Below are positions 10,623 through 23,100 of a stretch of 64,000 bases of DNA, in pieces (the stretch's first letter is position 1; each line of letters starts with the position of its first letter). The notes under the pieces are model-generated. The model ran no database searches and was not told the origin of the DNA. It saw only the letters and a list, made by a program, of their open reading frames with translations. A program made the translations under genes and the position numbers. The stretch is taken from positions 21,271,363 through 21,335,362 of the forward strand of contig NC_045130.1 in the NCBI RefSeq assembly GCF_007655135.1, written 5' to 3'. The DNA comes from Punica granatum (Eukaryota; Streptophyta; Magnoliopsida; Myrtales; Lythraceae).

Positions 10623-13600
10623 TCACGGATAATACTTCTTAATGGCGTCAGCGTTGACGGGAAGGGCATTTTCAGTGCCGTCCATGTCGCTCAAGACGAC
10701 TGCTCCTCCGGAGAAAACCTCTTTGACGACGAAGGGGCCATCGTATTTGTACGAGAACTTCCCTCGAGAGTCCGGCATGACGTGTAGGACTTTCCTCAAA
10801 ACGAGGTCGCCGGGGTTGAAATCGCGGTGGCGGACTCTTGCGTTGAAGGCTCGAGCCATTCTTTGTTGATAGCACTGTCCGTGGCATAGCGCTTTCAGCC
10901 TCTTCTCATCAATGAAATTTAACTGTTCGTACCGCTGCTTTGCCCATTCCGCTTCTTCAAGCTCGGCCTCAGCAAAAATCCTCATGGAGGGGATCTCCAC
11001 TTCGATTGGGAGGACGGCCTCCATGCCATAGACTAGCGAGTGCGGGGTTGCCCCGGTTGAGGTCCGTATGGATGTACGGTACGCCAGGAGTGCATAGGGG
11101 AGCATCTCGTGCCAATCCTTATAGTTCACCGTCATTTTTTCGATGATCTTTTTGATGTTCTTATTCGCCGCTTCCACCGCACCGTTCATTTGGGGACGGT
11201 ACGGGGTGGAATTGCGGTGTCGGATTTTGAATTGTGCACAAAACTCGTCGATGACCTTGTTGTTCAGGTTCTTGGCATTGTCTGTGATGATTGTCGCAGG
11301 GACCCCGTATCGGGCTATGACGTCGCGTCTGAGAAAACGGGCCACGGCTTTTGCGGTGACTGACGCAAGAGTGACGGCTTCGATCCATTTGGTGAAGTAG
11401 TCGATCGCCACCAAAATGAACATATGCCCGTTAGACGCTTTGGGGTTGATCGGGCCAATCACATCCATTCCCCACATTGAAAAAGGCCATGGTGCCGTCA
11501 TGGGGCGCAATTCGTTGGGCGGCGCTTTGATCTGATCTGCGTAAACTTGACATCGATGGCAATGTCTAACATGCTTCACACAATCAGTCTCCATGGTGGA
11601 CCAATAATAACCCAAGCGCATGATCTTCTTAGCAAGCATGAGGCCGTTCATGTGAGGCCCACAGTTTCCCCCGTGCACTTCCTCCATGAGACGCCGCGAC
11701 TCGTGTTCGTCGATGCACCGGAGGAGTGTGGAGTCGAAGGAACGGCGGTAGAGTATCTCACCGCTCAGAAAGTAGTGTATCGCGAGGCGTCTGAGAGTCT
11801 TCCAATCGCGGCGATCGGCGAATGGGGGATATTGGCCGGTTCGTAGAAGGTTCTTGATGTCCTCGTACCATGGCTTTGCCTCGGAAGCTTCGATTGAATT
11901 GCAGTGTGCCGGTCCTTCGGCTATCTCGATCTCGAGGGGCTCGATAAGGTTCTCCCTCGTGATGCTCACCATGGAGGCGAGCGTCGCAAGCGCGTCCGCG
12001 AATTGATTTGTCATGCGCGGAGTATAGGTGAATGAGATATACTCGAAGTTCTCGGTTAACTTCTCGAGGTACTCGTGATACGGCACTAGCTTCGCGTCTT
12101 TCGTTTTCCATTGCCCCAGTGTTTGGAAAATAGTGAGCATAGAATCGCCGAACACTTCGAGCTCTTTTACTTTGAAATCCAACGCCGCTTGGAGGCCGAG
12201 AATACATGCCTCATACTCGGCCACATTATTGGTGCACGAGAAGTCGATCTTTGCCGCTACTGGGTAATAGTGTCCGTCCGGGGATATCAGTACTGCGCCG
12301 ATACCTGATCCCATGGAATTGACAGCACCGTCGAAATACATCTTCCATCCCGGCTGCTCTCCCTCGTCGTCTACTCGGAGGATTCCCTCATCCGGGAAGT
12401 CGGGGTTAATGGGTGTGTGGTATTCAATTGGGAATTCTGCCAAATGATCCGCGATCGCTTGCCGCTTGACCGAAGGGCGGGACACGTACTCGATATCGTA
12501 TTCCGTCAATTGACAACGCCATTTGGCGAGGTTCCGCGTGGAGGAGGGACTGTCGAGTAAGTACTTCAAGGGGTCTGCCTTTGACAGCAAGCGGACCGTG
12601 TGATAGAGCGTGTATTGTCGGAGCCTTTGCATGACCCACACCAATGCGCAGCGCATCTTCTCGATTTCCGGGTAATTGGACTCTCCATCGGTGAACTTTT
12701 TGCTCAGATAGTAGATCGCGCGCTCCGTGTGCGTGGACTCCTCCTCTTGTCCCAACATGCATCCTAATGATTGGCGGCGTACCGTTAGATAAAGTACGAG
12801 GGGACGACCCGGTGTAGGTGGGACCAATACCGGTGGTTGGACCAGGTACGCCTTGATGGTGTCAAAGGCCTTCTGACATTCTTCGTCCCATTCAATCGCC
12901 GCGTTCTTGCGGAGCAAGCGAAAGAGTGGTTGGCATTTGTCTTTTAGGTTCGCAATGAATCGTGCGATGTAATTCAGCCGCCCCAAGAAGCCTCGTACTT
13001 CGCGGACCGAAGATGGCGGAGGAAGCTCTTTGATCGCCTTGACTTTATCGGGATCTACTTCGATGCCGCGCTCGCTGACCACGAATCCTAGTAGCTTTCC
13101 CGATCGAGCGCCGAACGTGCATTTTGCTGGATTAAGCCGAAGCTTGTACTCCTTTAAGCGGTCGAAGAGACGCTTCAAATTAACGAGGTGATCCTCTCCT
13201 TCTTTGGACTTGGCAATCATGTCGTCAACATAGACCTCGACTTCCTTATGCATCATGTCATGGAATAACGTGACCATGGCCCTCTGATAAGTTGCTCCGG
13301 CGTTCTTGAGGCCGAAAGGCATGACGCGGTAACAAAAGGTTCCCCACATGGTAGTGAACGTCGTCTTGATCTTGTCTTCCTCGGCCATCCGAATTTGGTT
13401 GTATCCGGAGAAACCGTCCATGAAAGAAAATAGGGCGTGGCGCGCCGTGTTATCGACTAGTATGTCGATGTGGGGCAAGGGAAAATTGTCCTTGGGGCTG
13501 GCCTTATTGAGGTCTCGGTAGTCGACGCATACTCGGACCCTTCCATCTTTCTTCTCCACTGGTACGATGTTTGCCACCCATTCGGAGTAGTTGCAGACCT

Positions 13601-14064
13601 CGAGAAAGCCCGCGTTGATCTGTTTGACAACCTCCTCCTTGATGCGGAGAAGGAGGCTTGCCCGTTGCCGTCGCAATTGTTGTCGTTTGGGCGGGAACTT
13701 CTCGGTGTCCAGCGGGAGGAAGTGCTTCACTATTGACGGGTCTAGCCCCGGCATGTCGGCGTAGGACCAGGCAAAAACTTCTTGATATCTGGTCAAGAAA
13801 TCGATCATTCGGACCCGTTGTGTTGGGTCGAGGCTTGTGCCGATCTTTAGGATGCGGGGCTCCTCTTGGGTACCCACGTTGATCTCTTTTGTCGGCTCGA
13901 GCGGGGTGAGTTGGCGATCCTCGAGGCGGCGCAAACTCTCTTCTATCTCAGGCACTAGACTGTCTTCGTCGAGCCCTTCCCCGAAGTATATGGGTCCAGG
14001 CTCTTCGAGACATTCTTCGGATGGGTTCGAATCAACGCGTCGAGGATTTGGATTCGAGTGGAGC
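10623..14064 (-). CDS. pol: Pol polyprotein of Element B: RT, RNase H, second RNase H, integrase (intact)
   Basis: It copies element RNA into DNA and inserts it in the genome. The frame is open from the candidate splice acceptor at 14064; the first ATG is at 13955. Counting from that ATG, reverse transcriptase spans about 95-300 with YVDD at 242-245 (13221-13232). A first RNase H at about 370-490 has lost its leading aspartate (LYLTVRRQ). A second, archaeal-type RNase H follows with D542, E580, D604 and D654. Integrase has H761, H768, C799 and C802, then D831, D892 and E928 (D-x35-E). There is no chromodomain. The double RNase H with a decayed first copy is diagnostic of the Tat clade. There are no stops or shifts over about 1,147 codons. 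It is probably translated as a fusion after splicing from gag-pro. Confidence 0.95.
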
Positions 14065-14278
14065 CTGGAGAATTGAAAGAGTTGTCTTAGAGAAATTTAG
14101 AATGATATGAACAAAAGAGTAAGGAAGAGAGAGTGGAATAGACAAGGATTCAAAAAATGCATATAGGGAATTCATTGATAGTATGGATCATGAAGCCATA
14201 ACAGAGTTCCCCCTTCCGTCGTGTGGCCTACGGCTACGCCGACACGCGGGACACATCTCATACATAGATAAGTCTTAC
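14065..14278 (-). other. Candidate intron between gag-pro and pol (Element B)
   Basis: The donor GTAAGA (from 14278) overlaps the gag-pro stop TAA (14277-14275). The acceptor is a CAG ending at 14065 after CTTTCAATTCTC. Removing 214 bp joins gag-pro to pol in frame. Element A has the same arrangement, 191 bp long. Confidence 0.65.
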
Positions 14279-17200
14279 ACATCGGCGATCACAGCCGAAT
14301 AGCGCAGGACTGAGGTCCAGTTGTTAAACTCCTCGTCTTCCTGCGCCGGGCGGATGTGAACCCCTGAAGGAATCTCCTCGGTGACGGCATACACGGTTGG
14401 CAAGGTGTCAGTCGCGCCGTCGAAGTCCGAGGAAGGGCCGTCAGAGGTGCTCCCGATGATGAGTGGAGGCCCGGGGAAGAAATGTGATAGCGGGGACTGG
14501 AACGCCCCTGTGGAGCCTACCATAGTGCGTGGCGAGGCGGTGGAGGTGGTTGCCCCGGCGGGCCTCAATAATTTCATGGCAGGAGGGGCGAAAGCCAAGT
14601 CCCCTCCTGTGCTTGTATTCCTCAACTTCGATGGGGCGGTTAATTCCTTGTCCGCGCGCCCCAAGGCCCGTGCCGGGAATGTAATTATGGCGCATAAGGA
14701 CCTTCCCTATCATGCGGTCGGCGCTGGAGGGTCTGACCTCTCCGTAATCCCGGATAACGGAGATAGTCTCAAAGGAGTGGAAAGGCAGGTTTTCGTCGTC
14801 CCCGACACTGATGTAGGGAACCGTCGTCTCCTTATAGATGGTGTAATCCTCCTCACCTTTGACGGTAATGATCTTCTCCTCGACGGTGAATTTCACCTTC
14901 TGATGTAGCGAGGACGGGATAGCGCCGGCCGAGTGAATCCAAGGCCTTCCAAGGAGTAGGCTGAAGGCGTTCGGGATATTCAATACCTGGAATGTGACGC
15001 TGAAGGAGCATGGGCCGATATCTATGAGGAGATCGATTTCACCGTTCACCTCTCTTCTCGAACCATCGAAAGCTCGGACCGCTGTTTTGCTGGGACAGAT
15101 GCGGTTGAGATCCACATTCATCTGCTTCAAAGTGGTCACCGGGCATACGTTGAGCGCGGAACCGTTGTCGATCATGATCCGGCCCACGATATGGTTGTTG
15201 CACTTGCAGACGATGTGCAGTGCCCGGGAGTGTGCGCATCCTTCAGAGGGGAGCTCATCGTCCGAAAACGAGATGGTGTTGGAGAAAATAGAGTTGACGG
15301 TTTCCTCTATCCGGTCCGGGGGCGTCCCTTTGGGGACTTGCGCGGCCGTTAGGACGCGCATGAGGGCCTCCCTGTGAGGTTCCGAGTTGAGTAGGAGGGC
15401 AAGCAACGAGATGTGGGCCGGAGATTTGGCCATCTGCTCTACCACCTTATACTCGCTTGCTTTGATGACCTTCATGAAGGCTTCGGCCTCCTCTTCTGTC
15501 ACCTTCTTGGACGAAGCAGGCAGGGTGCTAGGCCTCCTCTCCTCTTCGGCAGCGGGTGCCTTCCCTCTGTCAGTGGTTGTCGGATTCTCATATAGTCGCC
15601 CTGAGCGGGTTATGCCCATGACACCAAATTGTTGCTCCAAGTTTCCGACAGCTCCGTCATAGATCCAGGGGACCCTATCGCTCGAGTATGGCTCAGGGGC
15701 GGGGACGTCTATAACAAGCGGGGCATGAGGTATGTCCGTCCCGGTGAACCCGACTGCGGCTTCCGCGGGTACGTATTCGATTACTAAGGGGGAGGAACAA
15801 CTTGGCTCGCCTTCGCCCTCTCCCGATGCGCATATAGTGATCATATTGATAGAGGGCCCCGGAGCCGGTCCATGGTCGGGGAGAGGATTAGCCTGTACGT
15901 TCGGAGGCTTTACAGCATTGAATACGAGCTCCTTCGCATCGATCAATTCTTGGATCCTCTCCCTCAATCTCCAACAAGTGTCCAGGGTATGCCCCGGCGC
16001 CCCTCGATGATATTCGCACTGCTTGCTTTGATCTTGAATGGTTGGATCGAAGCTCGGGCCGGGCGCTATTGTTCCGATCTTCTCGCGAATTTGTCGGTAG
16101 ATGTGGGAAGGCGGAACCGGTAGGGTCGGGTATTGTAGGCGGGGTCGCGACGGTGCTGCACCGCCCTGTTGACTTTGCGGGGGCGGGGCCCGTTGTGCCG
16201 GCTGAGTAGTCCTAGGAGCCGGAGGTTGATATTGAGGGGCTTGGGATGGAGCAGGGGCATAATGGTGGACGACGGGCGGTGATACTGCAGGTAGAGGTGG
16301 AGGCGGCAGTGCGGAATAGTAGATTGATTGGGCAGGGGCTTGAGATCGATACTGAGGTGCCTGCGGGGCGAATGAGGGAGCTGCGGGAGGCGCCGCCGTG
16401 TAGTTCATCGAATATTGCTGGGGGGCCTGTTGCGCCGTATGGACGGCGTTTACCGAGACTTCCTTTCCCCTTCTCCCGCTCGAAGATGATGATGTCGTGG
16501 GGGCCTTCTTCGACGACTCATCTCCTTTGCTGGTGGGGTCCTCCATCCTTCCGAGCTTGATGCCCAAATCCAGCTTTTTCCCGGCCTCGATGAGGTCGGA
16601 GAACGAGGAGGTGTGCGCCAACAAGTGCGAGTAATATACCCCTCTCAACGTGGAGTGGAACAATTGGATCTGTTGCACCTCGCTGATTGGAAGGATGTGC
16701 TTTGCTGCTTGGGCCCGCCACTTGGCAGCATACTCCTCAAACCTTTGGCCCCTCGCCATCTCTTTGGTGCTTAGCTCCAACAGGGTGGGAGGCGCTTCTG
16801 CGCAATACCGATACTGGTCGATGAACTTCCGGGAGAGGTCCTCCCACGTTGGGATGTCTTCGGCCTTCAACGACATGAACCAATCGAGGGCCAATCCTGA
16901 CAGGCTATCCTGGAAGGAGTGGATGACGAATTCCTCGTATTCCCAATACTGCAGCATCTTCCCTCGGTAATGGCGGAGGTGGTGGCGCGGATCCTTCGTG
17001 CCTTCATAGGTCTTGAACTCTGGAACCTTGAACTTCGGGGGCAGACGCATGCCCGGGAATAGGCTACAGTCGCCGTAGCGGGTGTTGGGGTAAACGTCGT
17101 TCGCTTGCGGCCTCGGGGAAGAAGTGCGTCGGTGAGGCGAGTTGGGCCGCATGAGTCGGCGTGCCCGGTTCGTGAAAGGTGGTGTTTATGGGGGGCGGTG

Positions 17201-17728
17201 CCTGGTAGGAGAGGCCGACGTGAGGCTGCAGAGTCGGATAAGGAGGGAGCTCCGTGGCTTGAGGATGAGTTGGAGCAGGTGCGGTGGTTGCCGGGAAAAC
17301 CGTCGGCGGGGGCGCTGTGTAGATCATAGCCGGAGCCGGTATGGAAACAGGTGGAGGTGCAGACAGGATGTGCTCCGCGGACAGGAAGGCAACCGGTGGA
17401 AGAGGGACTACCGAAGGGGCCGGCGGTGGCGGAAATTGACTTGTGAAGGGGTGGACCGTGGACGTATACAGCGTTGGTGGTGCGGGAGCTTCAACGTTCT
17501 CCGGGGCTTGGGTCGGTGGAGCCCACGAGGTTGGATCGACTGTTGGTCCCGGTCCCGGGGGAGGAGTAGAACTCGAGGAGGCCCGGTTAGGTCCTCTGAG
17601 CAAGGCGAGCAGCTCCACCATATTAGTGGCCATTTGGTTGACCATGCCCTCGAGGGCCGCAATGCGGGCTTGGTCATTGGTGGCGGTGGATGTTGGTGAG
17701 GCCGGTGGGAGAGGCGCCCCTGAAGGTG

Positions 17729-17780
<52 letters not shown>

Positions 17781-17925
17781 GATGCGTCGGAAGGGCGTCG
17801 GAGTATGCCGGGAGTACGCCTGCGGGAGTAAGAGGGGGCAAAGCGTGTGTCTGCGGTGGTTGAGAGAGGGTCGGGACCGAAGGGTTGACTTCTTCGGAAA
17901 TATCGACGTGGTCTCCTTCCGCCAT
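14275..17925 (-). pseudogene. gag: Gag-protease polyprotein of Element B (three frameshifts)
   Basis: It encodes the particle protein and protease. The ATG at 17925 starts a proline-rich N-terminus like Element D's gag, preceded by CTCAGG. A run of 49 C (sense strand) sits in the polyproline part and puts the next segment in another frame. A second shift with a deletion lies near 17110. From 17152 to about 14500 the frame is open for about 900 codons: gag domain, zinc knuckle CEYHRGAPGHTLDTC, ITRSGRLY block, protease with an intact D-N-G triad (15169-15161), and a GLGF segment like a G-patch. A third shift, probably 1 bp, lies near 14495, and the tail ends at the TAA at 14275. Homopolymer length could be an assembly error, so the first break is uncertain. 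Confidence 0.88.
17731..17779. repeat. 49-bp uninterrupted G homopolymer inside gag
   Basis: All 49 plus-strand bases are G (C on the coding strand, encoding proline). Element D has only a short, interrupted C-rich tract at the same place. It could be real slippage expansion or a sequencing or assembly artefact. Confidence 0.9.
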
Positions 17926-18241
17926 CCTGAGACGTTGACGAGTCGGGTAGCGGTGTGACGCCAGTTGTAATCACCTAGATTCCAAGAATGTGTAAGGACA
18001 GACACCAATAACTCGAATGATAAGTGCGGGATTAAGTAAAATGACAAAATGTATGAGATGCATGAGTTTTCAAACACTAATGTCATTACATTGATTAGCT
18101 CCAAGTTCCATGATTTTACAAAATAGAACATTCGGAAGAAAAGAAAGGAACATAAACGTAAAGCCGATATCCCTTTGCGCTCGGTGGCCGCTCGAAAGTG
18201 GCGTGGGTCCGAGCGAGGGCAAAAACGTTAACAAACTAATC

Positions 18242-19545
18242 CTAATGCAACTCTGTGTGCATGACTCCTTGGACTGAGCTCTCCGCGTCTGGAACGTCTG
18301 CATGCAGTGTGCGGGGAATCCGCGGCAAATGTCGTCGACGAACGGGTGTGAGTCCCTGCGGATGGAATTGCGCCACATATGCTACGGTAGCTGAGAAAGC
18401 TCGTTCGTCATCGGTAGGGTGCCCCGGGAAATAGAGCTCTTGAACGGTGCGCGTGTTCCATAGATGTTGAACTTCTCTAATCCGCAGAACTCTATCTGGA
18501 AGTAAAGTTGTAATATCCGTCCACGTGAAGCGGTGGGGAGTGCGATCTGCCTCCCTAGGAATATCCTGTAAGCCGCCAAGTTGTCTGATGACTCGGGCTG
18601 GGAAAACAAGTGTGCTCCCTAAGTGACTGATCAGAGGGAGTCCTATGATTGTAGGACATCCAATGGTCATGGGACCACCGGGATTCCAGCGAGCGGCCCA
18701 CGAAAACTGTGCCAGGGTGAGTCTCTTGAAGAACTGGATCCAGTCAGTGTAGTCGCGATCGGAGGGCCGAAACACTTGAAGTAGGCGAGCGATGAGCGAA
18801 CGCTTGTCAGTGATGCAGGAAATGGGATGTGATGAACAGAATGGCCTGATGTGTCCGAGGAGCCAAATCTGAAGAAGATGCGGAGCTCCTCTCATTTTAC
18901 CACGTCGAACCTCTCGTACATAGTCAAGAGACCGAATGGTCTCAGCCAAGACGGCTTCTACATAACTATGGCCCCCTACCACTTGGAGGACGACTTGGGC
19001 AAGTGCCCCGTCTATGAGGTTCGACGAGTGGGGGAACAGGATGGTCCCAAAGATGAGCAAGAGGACCCGTGGCATGCGTCACACTGGTATGATTCTTCCC
19101 TGGCATTGAGAGAACGAACATGTATGAAGTCTATGAGCCATGCGGTCCTAACACTATGCTCCCGCCCATGCTGAAGTTCAGGACGAATTTCTTCGTCTTG
19201 GAGATCCAAGAGGATGGCGAGTCTACTCTGTATCGTGGCGAACTGGTTGGGCACCACGATGTCGAGGGTCGGCGTGGGTCGCTGAATGAGTACCGCGTAC
19301 TCCTCTACTGTAGGAGCCAACTCTGACCCCTGAAAACTGAATACAGCCCGCTGAATGTCCCAATAACTAATAGCAGCTTCAAGTAGGGTCCAGTCAATGG
19401 GGGAATCAGCGAGTAATGGCAAGTCTCCTATGATGGGCCGAAGGAATGCACGGTCAACTGGACGGAATGTGTTCCAGAGGCGAGTAATGTCCGCGGATGG
19501 CATGATGATGTCATCGAGCCTGAGACAGGGATGCGAGCGATCCAT
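18242..19545 (-). pseudogene. ORF1 upstream of gag, Element B (frameshifted, shortened)
   Basis: It resembles ORF1 of D (41296) and E (63589) throughout. The conserved N-terminal region includes PVDRAF and ELAPTVEEY-type motifs and recalls the plant DUF7745/mobile-domain group; this assignment is from memory. Function is unknown; an extra ORF before gag is a trait of Ogre elements. A 1-bp deletion near 19068 splits it into 177 and 277 residues. The stop at 18242 falls where D's protein goes on into a coiled coil; about 200 bp present in D are missing here. The start ATG follows AGGTAAGG, conserved in all three copies. Confidence 0.8.
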
Positions 19546-20132
19546 CCTTACCTAGATGGGGAGATGTCGGCTTAACATTTTAGGATCAAATCAACGTAAT
19601 GTCCTAGGTTTTTCGAAAAAATGTATGCAGTGCGAAAAGATAAACTATAGTTGTGTTCTTTACAGTATACATCGCTCTTTCTTACAAAAAACAACAAAAT
19701 GCCCGTCCTAAAAAAAACTACGGGCCGACTCAAGGACTCGACTTTGGGTCGGTTGACGGCATGGAGGTAAAATTGGTCCAGCATGATGGTCCCTGTGTAT
19801 GCATGGCTTTCGGTGCTACTGGGAGAACCGCTAACTAGGGATGGGGGCTCCCGACTCAAGGGTGTAAATTCCTTGAAATCGAGCGAGGATCTTTGGGGGC
19901 CGGTTCGGTGGCATAGCCGACTCGATCCGTTCCCTTACTCGGAACCTCTGACTAACCTAGCTTCCTATATTGGTGCCCGTGGGATGTCGGACAAGGTACT
20001 TAAGGAACTAGTATGATGTGCAATGCATGTGCGGGAAATAAAAGTGCGTTAAGTAGATAAGCGGGAAATGCGAAAAGCGGTAAATAGACAAGCAAACAAA
20101 CAAGCGGGAACGAGCCCGAACCCTCTAGGATC
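19546..20132 (-). other. 5' leader of Element B
   Basis: Untranslated sequence between PBS and ORF1, alignable with the leaders of D and E. The best-conserved block is at 19621-19685 and contains GTATACTGTAAAGAA and ATAGTTTATCTTT. No convincing gene is present. Confidence 0.75.
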
Positions 20133-20150
20133 TCCCCAGTGGAGTCGCCA
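20133..20150 (-). other. Primer-binding site (tRNA-Arg type) of Element B
   Basis: TGGCGACTCCACTGGGGA on the minus strand begins 3 nt after the 5' LTR. From memory of plant tRNA-Arg(ACG), whose 3' end is CAGCGGAGTCGCCA, it is complementary with one mismatch. tRNA-Arg priming is typical of Ogre elements. Confidence 0.85.
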
Positions 20151-20153
20151 AGC

Positions 20154-23100
20154 TGTGCGCACCCGAATTTCATCTCGTCGGGGCACGCATGCGCGCGCCT
20201 AAGCAAACGCGGCTTGGGAGTATCCACCTTCCCGGGGACGCACGACGGACGCACGTGAGAAGGAGTCGCCACTTGCCATTTTACGACCCGAAAGTCGAGG
20301 GCCGGCAAGTTACCCGGGTCTAGGGGTACGGGGTACACCTAAATGCTAAGGCAATGGTCGTACAGAACCGAAAATTCCGAATTCGGGGGTTCTATTACGT
20401 GCGGGTCTATATCCCGCACGCCCTTTCGGTACTCTAGCTTGCTAGGCTTGCCATTTTGTTTATTTACCGCGTGATTTAGAGTTGTGCTCGACTCGCCCGT
20501 TTTGACTCCGTAAATTCGATGAATCGATTGAGTTGGACCAAGAATCCGAAAGATGAGTAGGCTCGCACGTCGAGGAATCGGTTCACTATCTTAGCGTTAC
20601 AGTTCATCGAACCGTGATGGTCGATTCCCTGCGCGAACCGAAACCGCGAGTATTCGAGCTTACTCACCTCTTGGTAACAATAGACCGACTTGGCCGGTTC
20701 GACACTCGGACCTCTCGCTCACCGGTCGGGGATCCTTACAAGTGAATGATTATACAAATAAAATCCTCACGATGTTCTCTCGAATAATTATAAAGTGCAA
20801 CTGAATAAGTAAATGGATCCCGATCGGTTTGCATTGGGCCAATATTCCGCTCCGGCTCACCGTGTGTTTTGAATGACCGATAAATAAATTAACGCAACGC
20901 GGACTCAAATAGCCGGGGGTCGGGTCCAATCGAACCGACGGTTTGCAGGAGAACCGATTAGTTCCCACTGTAACCGTTGGACCGATCGAGCTCCCGGGTG
21001 ATATCTAAACACGTTTCACACATCCAATCCAAATTTCCTTCCACATAGGCCATATTTGGAGTGTGATGGCGACTCGAGGCTAGATCCCATTCCGCACTCG
21101 GGTTGCACGCGCTCGATGAGTTAAGAGGCGTTGGACCTCGTGTTCGGTGATTTGGGGCGTTGGACCCCGTGCAATACGTGACCTATGGGTTCGGGCCCGA
21201 ACCGCAATAAATCATCAAAAGCAAGAATAAAGCAGAAGAAAACTGATATAAATGACACGATACAGAAAGCAACTGACAATTACTAATAAGTGTCGGTGAA
21301 TACAAACGAATTGTGTATTAGGCCGAATATACGTGATTTAATCAGTTATTATCCGTGGTTGATTGGCAAACAATACATCTAACCTAGGCAAACATAGAGG
21401 GCGGGCTAGGATAAGGTTCTAAGCCAATTATATGTGTGTGTTTGTTTTATGACTCTTATTCAGTTAAGTGTCACTGCGGTTTCACCGAATTAGCCAAACT
21501 CGTGTTTTGACTCTAGATTGGAATCTATCATTCCGCCTATCCATTACCTAGTGTTTGATTAAGTCGAATGTACGGTTAATCCGATTGTTCGTGTTTTGTA
21601 CCTGAAATAAGATACTCCCCACCGAATCTATGATAGAAAGAAAGAAACACCGAAAACAAACGAAATGGACCACGCGAATGAAACTCGCACCCGAACGGGT
21701 TGTCCTTTCTCGTTCATAGCTCTAGATGTTTCCAACTCCCTAAAGCCTAGGGTATCGGTGAATCACAGAATGACGACTATGCCCCTTGGATAATAAAATT
21801 GTAATGTTCGTGTATAAATTGGAGGTCGTATTACGCGAAGGAGTCTAAGAAGGATTCTTGTGCCGCGACTCGGGCCGCCTCAAATCGGGCCCGGACTCGA
21901 GTCATGGCACGTGAGTACTCCCTAGACAACAATTCTATTCGCGTTACGTGACTCGGCATTTTAAAATTGTGGATTTTTTAATGGAAAAGGGCATTCACGC
22001 CGTTCCGTAAATCATCGATGCGTTTACAAGTTAATGACCAATTTACCCAATTATTTATCCCGAATGATTTAATTAACCAAATAACACGTTCCGTTTCCCC
22101 GTTTGTGAAATTATTCGATGAAGGTGACCTTATATCGTGGGTATTATAGATTTAATGGACAATGATCTAAAATCGTCGCGTCTATCATGCGATCCTCACA
22201 TAGCCAACGATAAAAATATCAATGCACTCAATTCCAAGAAACGACCCCGAAACGGCTAAGGAGGTCACCCTAGACTCGGGAAGGGTTCGGGGGCATTCGG
22301 CCAATCCCGAAGGGGACAAGCCGAATGGTCTCCCCAACCCAACTCGAGTTATGGGCGATCTCCCACGCCGATTCTAATTATTTCTTACATGCATAATACA
22401 TCGATTACGGTAATATTGCAAATTTCAACCGAATCAAAATAGTCACAATCGTGGATACGCAAACGAACACGTCAACATGCACAAACGAGGCATTTATAGG
22501 AACAACCAAGAATAACGTTGACCCATGCGGTAGTGAAACGGAGGAACACAGGAACTAACCCCCTCGGAAAGAGAGAAGCCTCCATGGACCCGTGTAGTCA
22601 AAGGGGGCTCTCGGTCACCTTTCTTCAAAAGTGAGCGTGAGCCCTCATGGCTCGCACGAGTCCAATGGGAGGTTCTCCAATCCCGAATCGAGCTTTTTCC
22701 CGTCATGTTAGTACATTATACATGGTACATGACAAAATAACGACAAAAGGGAACGGGGACCGATTAGTTTCGAGAAAGAAGAGGCGCCCTAGCCTCGGAA
22801 AAATCATGGAGGCTCACGAGTCGCCCCCTCAAGGCTTGACCGTGGGTTCCATGGTTCGGCCGTGACCCGGGTCTCTTCCGTCTCGACCCACATCGTCTCC
22901 CCTCATGAGATACACGTTCATCAAGTTATAGGCATGATATATTAAAAAAAAAAAAGAAATAAACATGGAACGTTGTATGGCATGCATGGGAAGTTCGGAT
23001 CTAAAGGAAAAATGACATCTTGCATGCATTCCGGTTATTTCAAGACTTCATTCGCACTTCATACATACAAACATCGAAGATTCTAACCCTCCTAAGTTGT

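Noticed and set aside
17443..17958. 171-residue glycine-rich frame on the plus strand
   Set aside because: Shadow of the antisense gag proline tract and the G homopolymer.
17064..18131. 355-residue frame with a hydrophobic start that looks like a membrane protein
   Set aside because: The first half is untranslated leader read in frame; only the part after the homopolymer is real gag.
20133..20150. Possible tRNA gene fragment because of the tRNA-Arg match
   Set aside because: Only 18 nt match, right next to an LTR; it is a primer-binding site.
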